Shown: positions 33,769 to 45,445, numbered from the stretch's first letter. The stretch: DNA of 64,000 nt from Linyphia triangularis (GCA_963978545.1 OZ021729.1:81744670-81808669), one strand, 5' to 3'. The notes: a model not told the origin generated them from the letters alone. Numbers and translations: made by a program.

Positions 33769-34103
33769 CATCGATGTAGATAAACAACTGGATAGACTGC
33801 TTAACGCTGGAAAAATGAAGCCGTTGCCAGATGCCGTTGGTGGGATAAAAAAAATACGGATTGCCGAGGATTGAAAATAAAATTTTGGGTACACAGCAGA
33901 AATGGTCAATAGTAGACCTTAATTAGTGATAATGTGCAAAAAAATATATACTCTAACACTTTACAAGGTTTTTCGCATTCCCATTCGACTATAAAAGTGA
34001 ACTGTGATTGGTTAATCATCCCACCAGCTTCGCAATTCCCGGAGCGTTTTTCTCTTTGCATTGACAATGGAGCAGTACATCTAGTTGTTTATCTATATCG
34101 ATG
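33769..34103. mobile_element. 335-bp MITE, 8-bp TSD (copy 3)
   Basis: Ends CATCGATGTAGATAAACAAC and its complement, flanked by ATTCAAAC on both sides. It contains CTTAATTAGTGATAATGTGC, the uninterrupted site where the TACTAAAC MITE sits in copy 2. Confidence 0.95.
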
Positions 34104-34129
34104 ATTCAAACTCGTCTGGTTGCAAGTAA

Positions 34130-34188
34130 AGCCGGATTTACACGCAACCAGTCAGGGTTCCAGTCTAGATCGCCAGTTCTGTGACGTC
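34130..34188. repeat. Direct repeat of 33,556-33,625
   Basis: AAAGCCGGATTTACACGCAA and CTAGATCGCCAGTTCTGTGA echo AAAGCTGGATTTACAAACTT and TTAGATCGCCAGTCTGTGA at 33,556-33,625. A weaker echo (GATTTACGCGTTGCCAGGAA) lies near 41,928. Confidence 0.65.
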
Positions 34189-34196
34189 AGTTAAGT

Positions 34197-34663
34197 CTGC
34201 CGTGGCAAAAATGGCCGAAACTGATCAAAAATCGACCTGCAATGAGTTGAACTAAAATTCAATTGCCAAATATATCATAACTTGCCAAAAAGATAACACA
34301 CTTTTTCGTCTGGCAACCCCCTGCATTTTGATTTTCAATGGGAAAAAGCGCAAATGATTTCTGATCTCTTACTCGGAAAACTTGTATCTTTTAAAAGTAA
34401 GCCAAATTAGCGACATTAGTTACATCATCAGTGACGTAATGTTTATTGCCAACTTGGCTCCCTTTTAATAGATGCAAGTAGATTGTAGCCAGATATCTGA
34501 ATCGTCCGCAACTTTCTTAATTGAAAATTAAAGAGTGAGGGTTACCAAAAAAAAAAAAAAAATGCTCATTATTTGGCAAGTTATGGCGCATTTGGCAATT
34601 GGATTTAGTTCAACTTAATGAAAGTCGATTTTTGATCAGTTTCGGCCATTTTTACCACGGCAG
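34197..34663. mobile_element. 467-bp foldback element (CTGCCGTGGCAAAAATGG ends)
   Basis: The left arm CTGCCGTGGCAAAAATGGCC ... TTGCCAAATATATCATAACT is mirrored at the right by AGTTATGGCGCATTTGGCAA ... GGCCATTTTTACCACGGCAG. Arms are about 90 bp with few mismatches. No clear TSD seen. Confidence 0.85.
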
Positions 34664-35726
34664 ATCAGTGGATTCCTAATCTACTAACTTTTCTTTAATT
34701 TCTATAAAAAAATTCAGAATGATGTTCGATGGGGTCCAAAAATTGCAGTCGCCTCTCAGTCTATATGGCCAGTACGCGCCAGACAATAGAGTCCAGAGAA
34801 GTCAGTTTGCAGACGGGTCTTGCAACTGCAAGGGCATGTGCGCTGGTTGTCACAGCTTCAAAAGGTAATCCGTAGTGAAAGGGTCGAAAACAGCCAAATT
34901 ACTGTGTCCCGATTGGGCAGCAGTGATATCCGCAACCCATACACATATCCAAGCGCGTCCTTCGCTGTCTTCGTCCATAAACACTTCAAATTTAAACAGA
35001 TAACAGGCCGCCGCGATTTGCATGCGCGCCGCATAAATCACCATCTGTCAGTGACTAACGCAACGACCAATTATTCTTCTCTAATATTAAAAAAAGAAAG
35101 AAAAGGCAAGCGGAAATATCAGTAGTCAAATTATGGACAATTTTCTCGTATCTCAGATACGTACTTGCTCTTTTAACCCCGATCTCTTATCTCGCGTTGC
35201 ACGTGTTTTTGTGTGTAGGTCGCAGGCTGCTGCTACTCGGAAAAATGACGGCTATCGATAGTTAGATAAGTATCGATATTGAGTGATTGCCGAGACGTCG
35301 CACACTATAAGGCGAGGAGTTTTTTATTGGGTGATTCTTCAAAATAAATAGAAAGAGGAATTCGCGCTGGAAAGATCGAGTGCTGGCTGAAATTGGGACT
35401 CGTTTATTAATTTATGGCCGAGGATTCTGCGAAATGAAGATTGTTGCGCAGGTTGAGGTGATTGAAATGGGAAAAAAACACTGATAATTTGGGAACTCGT
35501 AACGGTTTAGGGGGGACGCTGAGAAAGTAATTACTATGATGTCTTGTACTTTCGTTATAAAAATAAAACCCCGAATTCTAAACGATTTTAAATGAGTACA
35601 TTTTTGTAGCTTTCAACCACGCACCCAGAGCAGATGAAAATGAAATCTTAGTTTGGAAAATATCATTGGTAAACTATATAGAATTCGCATTGAACCATGT
35701 TTGCTAAAACGAATTTTATACTATTC
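34664..35726. other. No gene recognised
   Basis: A 101-codon frame (34,820-35,125) with an overlapping antisense frame has no motif. Composition is mixed. Confidence 0.35.
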
Positions 35727-36382
35727 TATCCGCAATGTTGACACAACTCATCTGACATTGTTCATACTGATCTCTGTCCTCATTTATTTTATTGTTATGT
35801 TGTTGTGGACCTGCTAAGGGATTTCGATCCCGATTCCTCCATTTGTCTTCCTTTTATTGCAGATAAATCATGGCCGCTCCATCAGAAGTTTGCACCAAAG
35901 AGGAACAACGAGCAGTGATCCGGTTTTTGTGGTGGGAAGGTGTACCAGGGGCCGCAATCCGTCTAAGACTTTCGGCACAAAACGGGAACAGTGTCTTGTC
36001 ACAACGGAGTGTCTACGGATGGATTGGAAAATTCAAATATGGTCGTACGAGTGTTACGCATGAGGAAGGAGTCGGACGACCATCTACGGCCACAAATGGT
36101 GACAACATTGAGCGTGACATGGTTCTGTTAAGACAGACGAGTGACTATTGATGATACAACCTGATACTCCTTCTGACCACACCAACCGGATCACTGCTCG
36201 TTGTTCCTCTTTGGTGTAAACTTCTGATGGAGAGCTAATGATCTATCAGCAATAAAAGGAAGACGAATCGAGGAATTAGGATCGAAATTCCATTGCAGGA
36301 CCACAACAACATAACAATAAAATAAACGAGGACAGACGTCAGTATGAACAATGTAAGAAGAGTTATGTCAACATTGCGGATA
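35727..36382. mobile_element. Mariner-derived foldback element, approx. 199-bp arms
   Basis: The left arm 35,727-35,925 is repeated in inverse at 36,185-36,382: TATCCGCAATGTTGACA against its complement, through GTTATGTTGTTGTGG, to GAGGAACAACGAGCAGTGAT. The left arm carries the start and first approx. 18 codons of a mariner transposase, so the right arm carries the same codons in antisense. Only 259 bp separate the arms. This is not the normal short TIR of a mariner; it looks like a rearranged internal deletion with a duplicated, inverted 5' end. Confidence 0.85.
35870..36151 (+). pseudogene. Mariner-type transposase N-terminal helix-turn-helix fragment
   Basis: The 93-residue frame begins MAAPSEVCTKEEQRAVIRFL and continues through RLSAQNGNSVLSQRSVYGWI and TSVTHEEGVGRPSTAT before a premature TGA. 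This is the N-terminal DNA-binding region (HTH_48 type, residues about 8-60) of mariner transposases. The RSVY-x-WI-x-KF-x-x-GRTSV segment and the HEEG-x-GRPSTAT linker are recognisable. The catalytic DD[E/D] domain, normally some 250 residues downstream, is absent, so this cannot transpose. It could in principle bind element ends if expressed, which is speculation. The start ATG is in the usual position just after a CAG|ATAAATC sequence. Confidence 0.88.
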
Positions 36383-36829
36383 ATGTTCGACTCATCCTCG
36401 TAGCTTGGGATAATCCGCTAACAGGATATGTTGGTTTGCACGTAATGCTTCCAATTATGGCAAAGTAGCATGAGCCACCACGGACGGCTACCATTTGCAT
36501 CTTAAAAATTTCCGTTTAATAAAATTGGCAGCAGTAGAAATGTACAATTCGGAAAAAAATTTACGTGACCAGTGCAAAAATAAATGCTTAAGAATTTTAA
36601 GCTTTTAAAACTATGTATTAAATTATAAGATACTACTGTAATGTCCATGTAAATACTAATCAAAGTAATCATTTTTATCCTCCAAACTTCAAAGTAACTT
36701 TATTATTTTTACTTTCAATTTGGATAATGAAAGTATTGCATTCGTTAAAAAAATATTTCTTTTGAGCATTTCTACTCATTTTGGAACGTACTGAGTTAAA
36801 AAAATGGTCTAGAAAAAATGTGTGTCTGT
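36383..36829. other. No feature recognised
   Basis: AT-rich, nothing recognised. Confidence 0.4.
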
Positions 36830-37132
36830 GGTCAGCATAACTCTCGGACGAATTGACCTACGATGTTCAACTTTTGCATACGGTAATGAAACCTGTCATT
36901 ACGATTTTCATCAAAATTGCGCATGCGCATAAGGTAGCTGCTATTGAAAATTTTACGTTTACCAGTAATTGATAAAAAACGGCTTTAACTATTGTGATCA
37001 AAATCGCTGTGGTAATGACTTTTAAGGTGTTCTAAACATCCTCCCCCTCCCCTATAATATCCGTGGAAATGCGATAAAGGTGTAAAAAGTTGAAAAACAA
37101 ATGTCTGTAACACAGAGTTCTTTTCCCTTGAG
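36830..37132. repeat. Dispersed repeat, uninterrupted copy
   Basis: Contains CGCTGTGGTAATGACTTTTAAGGTGTTC, in two overlapping pieces CGCTGTGGTAATGAC and CTTTTAAGGTGTTC, whose complement appears at 53,025-53,600 split by the piggyBac-like MITE. It also contains a palindromic GCGCATGCGC. CACAGAGTTC near 37,111 matches 52,940. Confidence 0.7.
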
Positions 37133-37315
37133 TGCCGACCAAACGGTATAGTGGTTAGCGTGCTAGCTTCTAGACCGCGAGGTTGCGGGTTCCGAGTCCC
37201 GTGTTAGGCATGGGTGTTTGTAAATGTATGTTGGCTTGTCTAGTGACGAATGTTTCGGCGCGTTATAGCCCTCGTGTTGCTGACGGCGCCAGATAATCTG
37301 AAAACAACCAACCAA
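37133..37315 (+). mobile_element. tRNA-derived SINE, copy 9
   Basis: Near-consensus forward copy flanked by CTTTTCCCTTGAG on both sides. B box with extra C (GGTTCCGAGTCCC). Confidence 0.95.
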
Positions 37316-37613
37316 CTTTTCCCTTGAGCATCCCCCATCAGCGACTTGTTTCTCCTTTGTTTCACTTTACAACAAGAAAAAGTATTATTTATGGAAAAAA
37401 TCACATATATAGTAATTTTGGCATTTTCTTTTTCTTTTCTTTTGCCGATGTAATTCCTATCGCCAAAACTATCACTAAACCAATAACGTTTTTAAAAGTG
37501 TGATTGATGGTTGTACGATGTTCCACACTCCTAGTGTTTTATTCTAAATTTGTAAAAGTTGATGCCATATTGATAATTTGTTGCAATATATTAAGATTTT
37601 GTTGGACATTGAA
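37316..37613. other. No feature recognised
   Basis: AT-rich; ATGTTCCACACTCCTA near 37,520 echoes the complement of AGGGGTGTGGAACAT at 9903 and 51,707. Confidence 0.45.
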
Positions 37614-38610
37614 CAGTGGTAGAAGTGGGGAGATGCCCAAAAGTTGGTGACAAGTGCATTCCCCCCCCCCCCTTCACCCTTCTCCCCAACGATAAATTTT
37701 ATAATTTTCTATCATCTTTCCTATCTCTTTATAAAAATACTAACTATACTAAACTTCAACTTAACTAGACATCACTTAGACGATAGATCGTCACAGTGCT
37801 CATAGGTATTTAATCCATTTTGGCGGAGTGAAGACATAATTCACCCCAAACCTTACAGCCATTTGTTCTCTATAGGGTTGTGGTTTGGCGAACATTATGC
37901 TTTCACGCCGCCAAAATGGATTAAATACCTATGAGCACTGTAACGAACTATCTTCTAAGTGATGTCTAGTTAAGTTGAAGTTTAGTATAGTAAGAAAATA
38001 ATTTTTACTTCCCAACACTAACATTGAACAAGGGTCCGAAATGTGCAGTTATTTTAAGGAATATTCTGCGACTTAGTTTTTTTTTTACTTGGAAGTAAGA
38101 GATGAAGTGAAGTAATAATTCAACATTATATACATAACTGTTTGTTTAGATTTAAATAGTGCTTATAAATGTGTACACTTTTATGAAAGTAAATTAAGAG
38201 AACTTTAAAATATCTATATTTTTTTAAGTAGCTTGGCTTTATATGAAACAAGAACAGAAATTCAACTTAAAAAAAATTAATCTAAAGTTAAAAAGTTGGC
38301 AAGGGTAACAGTATTTCTCTCTATGTTAATGAAAATACTTACATCTATATACAAAGTAGTATAATACATTTTTATAATAATATGATATATACCATAAATA
38401 GGTTTTTTTTTTTTTTTTTTTTAACTTTTGAAAACTTTTACATTTTTTTTTATTTACATTTTCTCAGTGTCAATATTAATAATTTTAGTAGTTTTTAGGC
38501 GGATTAGGAGTTTTTAAAAGTGGGGGATGGGTATCAGTTTTTTCAGAAGTGGGGGGTATGCATGGGTATTTTCTTGAAAAGTGAGGGGACTACCCACACT
38601 TCTAGCACTG
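37614..38610. mobile_element. hAT-like element, 997 bp, 8-bp TSD, copy 2
   Basis: Ends CAGTGGTAGAAGTGGGG and CCCACACTTCTAGCACTG. Flanks are ACATTGAA and ACATTGGA, 7 of 8 matching. CAGTG termini plus an octamer duplication identify a hAT-type element. No transposase frame. A C-run at 37,661-37,672 and nested MITE at 37,747-37,987. Confidence 0.9.
37747..37987. mobile_element. Palindromic TACTAAAC MITE, TA TSD (copy 2)
   Basis: Ends TACTAAACTTCAACTTAACT and complement, flanked by TA. The arms extend inward to AGGTATTTAATCCATTTTGG and its complement CCAAAATGGATTAAATACCT, so nearly the whole element can fold back. Inserted inside the hAT-like element; the 22.9-kb sibling lacks it. Confidence 0.95.
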
Positions 38611-38870
38611 ACATTGGAAACATGGTATAAAAGGCTTTCCTACTGTTCTCAAAGACAATTTCGTTTTTGCTCGTAGCTAATGACAGTCGTTGGTTATGTA
38701 TAATTATAATTTCTGAGGACACAAACGTGATTGGTCATTAGGTCATTAACAAACATATCTTTAGGGTATGTATGTGTTTAGCTAGGAACTAATTGAATCG
38801 ACTTTTGGAAAAAGGCTCAACCCGGAAATTCGCATTTTCAAATTTTTATGTCAAAAACTTATTTTTTTTT

Positions 38871-39302
38871 AAGAGGAAGTCCTAGTACTGATCATTCAAT
38901 ATACTCGCTGTGTTACAATCTTTTAGCCCAGTGCATTTAGAAACTACTTCGTAAGAAAGCTTGAAACTTGATGAGTAATTACGTAAATGATCACTTAATG
39001 AAATGGCATAAATTAAAAACTCGAAAATGGCGTCTAATATATTTTACTTTATATTAGAAATCGCTACGCCAATGCATATGCAGTGGCTCCACCTGGTTTT
39101 GTATTTTGCAATTTTTAATTTTCATTTTTAATAGATAGACATGCTATGAAAACAATTCATGTCATTTCTTCATGGAGTGGTCCTTTTTGCACCTACTTAC
39201 CAAATTTCAAGATGGTTATAGAAAGTAGTTTCTAAATGCACTGGGTTAGAAGATTGTAACATAGGCAGTATAGCGGATGCTCCTTACTAGGAATTCCTCT
39301 TA
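38871..39302. mobile_element. Palindromic approx. 400-bp MITE, copy 2
   Basis: Longest ends of the three copies: AAGAGGAAGTCCTAGTA on the left and TACTAGGAATTCCTCTT on the right. Arms continue through GCCCAGTGCATTTAGAAACT and the complement. Confidence 0.85.
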
Positions 39303-39346
39303 AGAGCAAACATCAATCCAATATGTCCCTACCCCATAGATCTAAT

Positions 39347-39889
39347 TAGAGGTCGGAAATATCGATCAAAATAAATATCGATACTATAAAGTTGCATAGA
39401 AAAAAATATCGATATATCGATACACGATTTTTTTTATTTGATTTTCAATTTTGCCTGAAACAAAGTTTTTCGGGGAAAATTTCTACATTTCATGATTGCT
39501 TTTTTGTAAGGTGACTACTTTTTCAACTGAAATGGATCTATTACAAAGAGAAAAAAAATATATGTATATATATTTTCGCTTAATTGGTGCAGTGATTTTA
39601 AGAAAAATTTAGATAATTTTCAATAGCTTTTAAATGTATGGAAAAATATTGAATATTGGTGCCATTTTAACTGTCTCTCAGCCAAGTTCAAACTTAAGTT
39701 TTGAAGTTTTTGAAAAAGGAATAAATAAAATCGAAAAAACTCATGGAACTACAAAACGATCATCAAAAAACTAAAAATATTTGAAAATATCGATTTATCG
39801 GTGATTTTATCGATATTTTTAATATCGATATTTTTTTTTTTAGAAATATCAATAAAAATATCGTCGTATCGATATATCGCTGACCTCTA
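39347..39889. mobile_element. hAT-like MITE with TATCGATA-rich ends, 543 bp
   Basis: Starts TAGAGGTCGGAAATATCGAT and ends ATCGCTGACCTCTA. Flanks GATCTAAT and GATTTAAT match 7 of 8. Both subterminal regions carry many ATCGATAT motifs (at least six on the left, eight on the right), candidates for transposase binding. No coding. TAGAGGTC-type ends with an octamer duplication suggest hAT. Confidence 0.87.
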
Positions 39890-41858
39890 GATTTAATGCT
39901 TTATATTTCTCAGCCACAATATCTGCGAGAGTATTGCTTTGAAGCCTGCTACTTGATTTTCACAGTTCATTCCTTTTCACAATAGTTTATTGAATTAGTA
40001 CTAACATACAGAGCCCTAACCCTCCAAATTTTTATTCATATACAGATCCCAATTTTCAGAATCAATAAAATTTTAATGAGGGGATTTTTACTAATCGTCT
40101 TAAAATACTAGTATTGTCTGTCTTAAAATACTAGTATTAAAATAAATAACTTATTTGTTTGGAAATATTTTTATTAATATCAAATCTATGTTTATGGAAT
40201 TTTTTGGTATTATTAATGCTTTCTTAGTGGAGCTTGCATTAAGCGTACGGTGCTTATAGTCCTTGTAAATCGGGTTCTGAAATCATCCATGCAGTGGTAT
40301 AAGGGTTCGGAGGAGGTTAGGTTGCTCATGTTCAACAAGGCATGTTGGGTTAAGGTCTATTTCCCCAACTTGGAGCATAAGAATCTAAAGTCCATAATGT
40401 CTATCCTGAGTAAGTTCGGCGCCAATTGAAAGAATGTGGATGTCTGCCACCTCCTTTCTAGTCCCAAACTGACCTTTGTACCAACGTAATAGGATCCACT
40501 TCCCCAGCCATGTCGGGGCCACGATAGCCCCCATTCAAACCTTTCACTACAAGCCACCTCATAAGTCTGACCACTCACTGGACCCTCCCCCTCCCCCCCC
40601 CTATTTCATTGAGATCTTGTGGGCTTGATTCTAGGAGCCAGTTCATAATCCACAGTTATCAATCAAGCCTCCCCCTCCCTCATAACTGCAGGGACAACAA
40701 GGAATACGCAGCAAAGCGTGAATGCAAGTTGGCATGTTGGATGGATGATATTCTTTATGTCCCGCTGTTTCCGCTTGGGCATTCTTTTGGCTTTTGTAGA
40801 CGACCTGGCGCGCGATCTGAGAAAGATCACTTAAGAAGTCTTGTCGGACCATTTAACTCTCGCCGTTTATGGAGTCCATTGTGACACTTAATACACTCTT
40901 TTTCTGTGAGAACGTGAAGTGCCTTTCAGATGGTTCATTCTCTGGATGGATATACGTGTAAGGGTACGATATTAAAAGAGTAGGCTTTCACCGAACTGTA
41001 ATTTTTATTCTAATTTAACGGGTTGAAATTAATAATTAAGTATGATTCTATTAATATAGAGTAGCATTAGTTTAAAAACCAATTTTATTAAATTAGTTAT
41101 TGTACAAATGGGGAATAAAAGACTTTCCTCACGAAGGCATTATTATGCTTGTGGTTTGTATTGTAGTTTTTCTGACGCAAAAACTTATACTGCAACAGAA
41201 CGTTTGACCAATAATGCCTTCATAAGTTAAAAGGCCCTAAATCCCCTCACCCTCCTAAAAACAAGAAGAAAAAGTCCAAATGCATATATTGACACATTTC
41301 TGAGCTATATTTAAAATAATTATGTCTGTTAATAATACAAAGAACCACTTGTTATTTTACCATCAATTTTTGTTATTGATTTTTTATTAAAGCTGTATGT
41401 ACTATTATAACCGTTTGTGAAATCTTTAATTATATGCAGATGTACAATTTTGTATAAGTTGGTGATATTGGTAATTCTTACGATGACCGTGTGAAAGTTA
41501 GTGACATACATTACTATAAATGTCGACAAACGGACGGGTCCTTTGTGTATAAGCAACTTTCCTATTATAAAGATTTCATTATAATTCAGCATCTATCTTC
41601 ATTTAGGCAGTCGGTTGGAAGCCCAGTGAGACTACCCTGCTACTGTTTGTCGCGAAGAATGTTGGCATATACAGACATAAATCTTTCCGGATCAAGGACG
41701 GCTGTGTGATGATTAAGTGTCTAATAAAACGAGAACTCAAGCGTGGTCGCTATCTTTCTTTATGATCTGACTTCAGCATTAATGCGAGTCTGCCATGAGC
41801 TTACCGGAGGGGATGTTGTTCAACGCATGTTGGGGATGTCGTATTCTGCACATTACGA
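39890..41858. other. No gene recognised
   Basis: Several short overlapping frames on both strands (40,357-40,884, 41,329-41,709) lack any motif. 41,121-41,222 has an inverted AAGGCATTATT/AATAATGCCTT pair about 90 bp apart. Confidence 0.35.
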
Positions 41859-43731
41859 TTGGTTACTTTACGGCTGGTGACTCGAGGTTATGTAATAATT
41901 TTCCGTTGCCATAGAAACTTAAGGCTGATTTACGCGTTGCCAGGAACACCAGCTGATAAGTTGATTGGAGGATCACTTTTATGCGTTGATAGGAATGCCA
42001 ACTTCGCGTTTACATGGTGCCAGCAGATAGAACAATCCAGGTATTGGGCAAGTGTTGTGTCGCCTTTTGGTGGTCATGGGAGATCGCAGATGATGGGATG
42101 ATGCCGCATCAATAGAAAATGTTCGCTCTACTGGAGCTGTCAACCAGAGGTGATCATGTGACAAACTGGCTTCTTACTTGAACTGGAACGATGCATTTAC
42201 ACGGTACTAGAGCTGACCTCACAGAGCTGGCGAACTCAACTGGTAAGCCGACAGGTAACTAAAAATTTGAGAGACCCTTAGAACTTTTCTATAGTTTAGC
42301 TTTAGTCGGCCTTTAGGCAAAGCTGGAACTGACCATAAGAGAGAATAGTTGACTGAACTAGTCAATACGGATGTTGCCATGGTAAGAGTATGATGGAATT
42401 CTCCTAAGCTATCTTTTCAATCTAAAAGACGCAATTACCAAACGTTGGTATAACAAAATAAAGTTTATTTACAATCAGTGTTATAAAATGTTAGATCTGT
42501 GCCAAAGCATATTTTGCCTTTAAGGCAACATTCTATGACATTTCGCAGTTCACGAACTGCGATTTTTCTGCTCGGCACCGAAAAGATATCTCCCATTTGT
42601 AACCAAGGCAGAGAAGCTCACTTTCTTCAAGTGGCAGGCCATCTGTAAAATATCCATGACATAGGATTTCGAAGGTGGTGAAAATATGGCCTTGAGTAAT
42701 CTTTCTTGAGGTAAAGGATTATGACAGATGACAGGCCAAAATGTCCTAAGTGATTTAAAATTTAGAATGTACATTTTCTGTGTTAATTCATGATATTTTA
42801 ATAACACTTTTTTTTTTTATGTCAGAAAATTCATTGTGGAATTGTTTGGTGGGTAGACGTTCAAATATCGCTTTTTAGGGACTTCTTTTCATGAAGAACT
42901 CGAATTTTGGGATGCTTCAACAGTCCGAACTAATTTAAAACTATCTAAAAAAAAGTCCGCTCGACTCTTCTTTTAGATTCTTAAAAACAAGATTCAGTTT
43001 GAAGGAGCCTTTTAGTTTTAGGTATGGAACAGCCCTTTTTGAAAAGACTCCTAATATAACATTGGATTTCGCAGCCATGTAAAAGGAATTAACTGCATTT
43101 AGGAATTAACTTCATTATACATTTGAAGGAATATAAGTTTTTCACAAATAATTTCTGTCGATCGGAAACTCAGGAAATTCAGATCTAAGAAACATCTTTA
43201 TCATTAACAATAAAGGGAAATGCAGTGCACATGAGAAGGAGGTGGTATATTTGTAAAATAATGGAGCTCCGTTTTGTTTGAAGTTACGTCGATGTATTTT
43301 TATAATGAATCAAGTAACAATTCACACAACGTCAAGTTTTGAGTATTAATAGAAGATATAACCCCCTTAAGCTTCTACCTCGATAGCACAACGGTATTGG
43401 TCAATTTTCTAAACAAGGGTTTTAGGAAGTTTGACCAGGCCATGCCGAATATTGGACACCTTTAAAAAATACACGATTTAAAAAAAAAAAAAAAAGTCAA
43501 AACCATCACAAAACATATTTTTTTATCCCCCTACGTCCTTGCTTATAACACGATATTTCAATTTTAAAACTATGCATCAACATGAGTGAATTAATCAGTG
43601 AGGGCTTTGCATTTAATATCTGGAGATTAAATGCAAATTCATCTTTTTCTTGCTATGTATCGATTCATTTTGATAGATGTTTGATAGTTTTTCTTATACA
43701 TATAATTGGGTTGGTCATATACACTGTTAAA
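41859..43731. other. No gene recognised
   Basis: ATTTACRCGnTnCCAG-like motifs recur near 41,930, 42,010 and 42,193, hinting at a decayed repeat related to 34,130. Otherwise AT-rich and featureless. Confidence 0.35.
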
Positions 43732-43932
43732 AATTGTGTTCCACCTTGCACCAAAAATTGGTTCCCATTTAGCTGCAACCAACGTTTGGTGCTTAGTTTC
43801 ACGATTTAATGGTGCTTAGGATCCGAGGTAGCACCATTAAATCGTGAAACTGAGCACCAAATGTTGGTTGCAGCTAAATGGGAACCAATTTTTGGTGCAA
43901 GGTGGAGCCAAATTTAAAAATTTTTAACAGTG
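43732..43932. mobile_element. 201-bp near-perfect foldback MITE, CACTGTTAAAAATT ends
   Basis: Ends CACTGTTAAAAATT and AATTTTTAACAGTG. The arms GCACCAAAAATTGGTTCCCA, TTAGCTGCAACCAAC and CACGATTTAATGGTGCT recur in complement, leaving a loop of only about 12 bp (TAGGATCCGAGGT). The CACTG terminus resembles that of the 6.1-kb element, but the internal sequence differs. Confidence 0.93.
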
Positions 43933-45445
43933 TGCTGAACATGGCGGACACATATTTGTACCTCAGAGCCATACCAGTCCATGCCCCAAATTTTTTTTTT
44001 CTTTCTTTCTATAGCATATTATGTCTGAAAAGTCCTTGTTGACATTTATAGCAAATTTCAAAGTTGCGACTACACTGGTAGTGTGGGACGTTAGGATTTT
44101 CTTCGTTTGGAACGTTTCGACACTTTAAAACTAGTTTTTTGAGATCGGAATTGCTTACTTTATTTTTATTCTTGGTATTAAATTTCAGAGTTGTGGCTAT
44201 TTTGGAAGTGGGACATTGGAATAGCTCTCGTTTCGAATGTTTCAACCCCGTCGATTGAGATAAGATTAGTTTACCTTTTTTTAATGTTTTTCCTTGTTGA
44301 CTTTGCCTAAAATTTCAGAGTTATAAGAAAGGAGTCAGCGAGTGGGTAAATGAGTCACTGAAGGCGTTGGCTTTTATATAAGGAAATTAAAATGCTAATT
44401 CACCAGTTCATTTTAAGTTACTGCCAGATTGACAAATGAACTGGGAAGATCTGCTACCAAGTCAAATTTAACTAATGTTCGAAAACCTCATTTTTAACTA
44501 TTATATCTCTGTGGTCAGGTCGAAACGTATATAACTTTGAATTTTGAGAAAAACTTAGAGGTGCATTATTAAACAATGAAAAAATTGTATTTTTTTGTTA
44601 TAATAATAATTCGAGTTCTAAACATCCATTCGAAAGACAGCACTGTGACTTTGGAGGCGTGGTTACTTCGTATCATTTCCCAAATGGAACGTCATCGTCT
44701 TATTCAAGAAGGGGTCCCATCGAGCTGGAAGGAGACCACAATCTTTAAGGAAGCCTTTGCTTTCTTTGTATTAATACATGTATATATCATCTTGGAAACG
44801 ATATTCTCTTGGCGAATATCACACTCATGTATCAAATCGGTCGCACGCTAGTTATCGAACATTGTTCAGCTTGACAGCCACAAATCGTGGATCTGTCTTC
44901 GGAAAGAGGAAATAAGAATCAAGGCTTGGAGATTAAAGTGAATGCAGCCTCGTAACTTTTCATCGGGATGTCACGGGGCGCCGTCTTCAGAAGCAACTTT
45001 ATTTTTTATAAACTGATGCCAATCTGGTTAGGCTATTACACCATTAATGACGTACGTTAATGGGACACAATGCATGCCAAACTGGAATCATTTATATTAA
45101 ATGAAAACATTGGCAAATCAACGAACGATTCAAGTTTTGAGTAATAATCAGGAGTTGTCAGAGAGAAATGTACATAAATTCATTGGTAACGATAAAGCCA
45201 AATTGAAATCGTTTAGAAAAGAAGACATTATCAAATTAATGATTCAAGCTCTTAATAATGATCAGGGATTGTCAGAAGAGAAACGTTTTCTTTTATTTTA
45301 GTCTGCTCAATTCTTCGAGTTAAATTACTTCCAAAAACCATAGCATTCTTAAATATCTAATATTTTCCTTCAGTTGGCTATAACTAAAGCTTTGCTCAGA
45401 ATCTTTTTCCATTCTGTTCCCTTCATTGCCAGGGCAAGCTACTCT
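43933..45445. other. No gene recognised
   Basis: Related sentences of sequence recur near 44,030-44,240 (TTCAAAGTTGCGACTACACT, TTTCAGAGTTGTGGCTATTT, TTTCAGAGTTATAAG), suggesting a degenerate repeat of roughly 130-150 bp. Frames at 44,576 and 45,101 are unrecognised. Confidence 0.4.
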
